Origin: a virus
Direction: 5' to 3' (one strand)
IMG/VR virus record: IMGVR_UViG_3300025889_018465
Span: 1 to 23,264 of that record
DNA: 23,264 bases
The notes below the pieces were generated by a model. That model had not been told where the DNA came from and searched no databases. It saw only the letters and a program-made list of their open reading frames with translations. Every line of letters begins with the position of its first letter. The stretch's first letter is position 1. Positions 21,799 through 23,264 of this stretch are shown in pieces. A program made the position numbers and the translations under genes.

Positions 21799-22485
21799 TT
21801 AATAGGTAAAAAAAGTAAAGCTATCGATTGAGGCATCCGATGGATCGTTTTGTGTAACGTGGGTGGCACTAGCCGAGGCAGTCGATGGACTTACCGTGTA
21901 ACTACCCAGACCGTCACCTTGCGCGTTTGCTTCACATTCACATACAAAGTGCGCACCACTTATTTGAGCATAGCCGAGTTTAACCTCTTTGTCGTAAGCA
22001 CTTGAATCCGTGCGATTAGTGGCAGAGTACAAATAAACCTTTGATCCGGTATAATCATTTACCGATCTTTTGAGCGCATTAAACACTATATTAACGCCGG
22101 GCGCTACCCCATAGCCCACAAAATTACTTTCGCTTGAAATTGCGCCATCATAGAACCGATAAATAGTAACTATATCAAATCGAAGATCTCCATTATCCTT
22201 GTAAATCGTCTTGGATACACTCAAATCATCAACTCTGGACTGCGGCTCATAACGACTAAGACCATCGACATTTAAACTACTGGAAGTCCCGTTGAGCGTA
22301 GCATTTAGTTGATAAAAATTAAAAAACAATTTTGCCGCATTGATCTGTGAGGTATCAATCTGTGCCTGAGTCGGCCCACCGGTATCATCCGCATTATATC
22401 CGCCCAAAGTTGTCCATCGAGTATAACTGCCGATATCAATCGCGGTTGACTCAAATATCCAGGCAAACTTATTGGCAGTCGGCAT
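21799..22485 (-). CDS. Beta-rich structural-type hypothetical protein
   Basis: The 228-residue product begins MPTANKFAWIFESTAIDIGS and alternates short strands with Asn/Gly/Ser/Asp turns throughout, e.g. FNFYQLNATLNGTSSSLNVD and DLRFDIVTIYRFYDGAISSE, ending SPSTASASATHVTQND and DSFTFFTY. There is no signal peptide or coiled coil. It fits a virion surface, tail or fibre component by composition and place between other late genes, but no family is recognised. It starts six bases after the stop of the preceding gene. Confidence 0.62.
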   Translation of the reverse strand: MPTANKFAWIFESTAIDIGSYTRWTTLGGYNADDTGGPTQAQIDTSQINAAKLFFNFYQLNATLNGTSSSLNVDGLSRYEPQSRVDDLSVSKTIYKDNGDLRFDIVTIYRFYDGAISSESNFVGYGVAPGVNIVFNALKRSVNDYTGSKVYLYSATNRTDSSAYDKEVKLGYAQISGAHFVCECEANAQGDGLGSYTVSPSTASASATHVTQNDPSDASIDSFTFFTY

Positions 22486-22490
22486 AGCAA

Positions 22491-23255
22491 TTAGGTAACT
22501 TCGGTGAGTTCACCGGTGAGGATAGTGGTGGTGTAGATATACTGGCCATTGATGACCAGGGTAATTTCACGCGGCCCGGCGGCCTTATTCACACCATTGG
22601 AATCCAGCGTATTAGAGCCGGTGCCCGTGGCGTATTGCTCAATATCACCGGCGAGGGTCTGGGTAATGCGGGCATAGCGGCGATTGCCTTTGCGGGCCAG
22701 CGCCACTACACCGATGGTAAAGGAGCGCTCGGCCTTGCCGCTCGGGTAGCTAATCTCACTCACTGCCGGTACTCCGGCAGTGGTGGTGGTGCGGTGCTTA
22801 ATCGTGGCAGTCGCCGCTGAGGGTGTGCCACCCGCCCGGCCCAGGGTAACCGACACTTCCAGATAGATATGCACGTAGGTGATGCCATCACTACCGGGGA
22901 AGTTATACGTGGTTACATTGCTGACGGCCGTGGCAGTGGCGGAAATATCATCCGTCACATCAATCGTGCCACCCTTAATCGTGATCTTAGGCGCACCCGC
23001 AGGCACCACCAGGAAGCCATTTGCATCCGTATCATAGACATCGTTTACAGAAATGCTAAAATCGGCCGTACCATCCGGCTCCACATCGCGCCCGTCGGGA
23101 TCTTCGCCGCTATCCGCGCTGGATAAGGCACTGGTCAGTTGCTCGATCGGACTGTACGTAGCGTTGATCGCATAGTAAGTCACCGTATCGACCACAAAGG
23201 ACACAGTGGCATTGGCCTTAGCATCGTCGTCGTCAAAAATCCAGAACCTTGCCAC
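22491..23255 (-). CDS. Beta-rich structural-type protein at the right edge (5' end uncertain)
   Basis: The 254-residue frame has a GTG at 23255, but stays open to the window edge, so the real start may lie outside. The product (VARFWIFDDDDAKANATVSF) is made of strands and Thr/Ala/Ser-rich loops, with Ig-like-looking segments such as GFLVVPAGAPKITIKGGTID and YVHIYLEVSVTLGRAGGTPS. The GGTPSAATATIKHRTTT part resembles phage structural or tail-fibre proteins. Function by context only: late virion component. Confidence 0.6.
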   Translation of the reverse strand: MARFWIFDDDDAKANATVSFVVDTVTYYAINATYSPIEQLTSALSSADSGEDPDGRDVEPDGTADFSISVNDVYDTDANGFLVVPAGAPKITIKGGTIDVTDDISATATAVSNVTTYNFPGSDGITYVHIYLEVSVTLGRAGGTPSAATATIKHRTTTTAGVPAVSEISYPSGKAERSFTIGVVALARKGNRRYARITQTLAGDIEQYATGTGSNTLDSNGVNKAAGPREITLVINGQYIYTTTILTGELTEVT

Positions 23256-23264
23256 CAGATCCGT

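Overview
The window looks like part of a temperate double-stranded DNA phage genome (or an intact prophage) of a bacterium. The evidence is a terminase large subunit cut by the left edge, a replicative helicase, a helix-turn-helix replication protein, a divergent repressor/early-operon switch, a tyrosine integrase beside a tRNA-derived attachment site, and a 1932-residue virion-type protein with further structural-type proteins at the right edge. The host cannot be named from sequence. Absence of an encoded CCA on the tRNA and the general character of some proteins would suit a Verrucomicrobia-like or similar Gram-negative host, but this is a weak inference. Start codons are repeatedly preceded by purine-rich Shine-Dalgarno leaders of the AAAGGA type.

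Layout. (1) 1-10246, minus strand: one long early operon transcribed from a divergent control region at 10247-10355. In transcription order it holds: three small regulators with HTH-like features (10246-9029); a two-domain protein (8981-8352); a winged-helix replication protein whose gene carries eleven tandem 11-bp repeats (8352-7423), a possible origin; a tetrapeptide-repeat protein (7394-7101); a run of tiny, mostly overlapping genes (7076-3306) that includes a truncated C5 DNA methyltransferase, a Lar-like zinc ribbon and two very small genes at 5852-6192; a Twinkle/DnaB-type helicase with a degenerate TOPRIM region (3309-1537); a candidate small terminase with a striking charge-graded Xaa-Pro linker (1506-769); a 73-residue protein; and the start of the large terminase (542-1). 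(2) 10356-10841, plus strand: a repressor candidate with an HTH-like N-terminus and a ribbon-helix-helix C-terminus, followed by a (TCTG)14 microsatellite and a convergent small membrane-anchored ORF. (3) 11200-12650, plus strand, visibly A+T-rich: a DUF7659-like protein, a second tetrapeptide-repeat protein homologous to the one at 7101, a ribbon-helix-helix protein, and then the attachment region: the 3' part of a tRNA-Lys gene, a complete tRNA-Thr(UGU) gene, and a 31-bp direct repeat on each side. (4) 12648-15163, plus strand: RadC-like protein, integrase, and three small proteins, one of them membrane-bound. (5) 15144-23264, minus strand: late genes, with the giant protein containing a zinc-metallopeptidase HEIMH motif, a coiled-coil-like partner, and two beta-rich structural-type proteins.

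How it fits together. Early genes read leftward end in packaging genes, and late genes enter from the right edge also reading leftward. If the genome is circular, the missing head and portal genes would lie between the left edge and the right edge. Because phage genes lie on both sides of the tRNA fragment, the fragment is best read as attP of an unintegrated (or tandem) genome rather than a simple prophage end. The RadC-like protein, Lar-like zinc ribbon and methyltransferase fragment together resemble a set for dealing with host restriction. The most unusual features are the pair of opposite-strand tetrapeptide-repeat proteins with conserved N-termini, the helically phased 11-bp repeat array, and the repeats flanking the tRNA attachment region.
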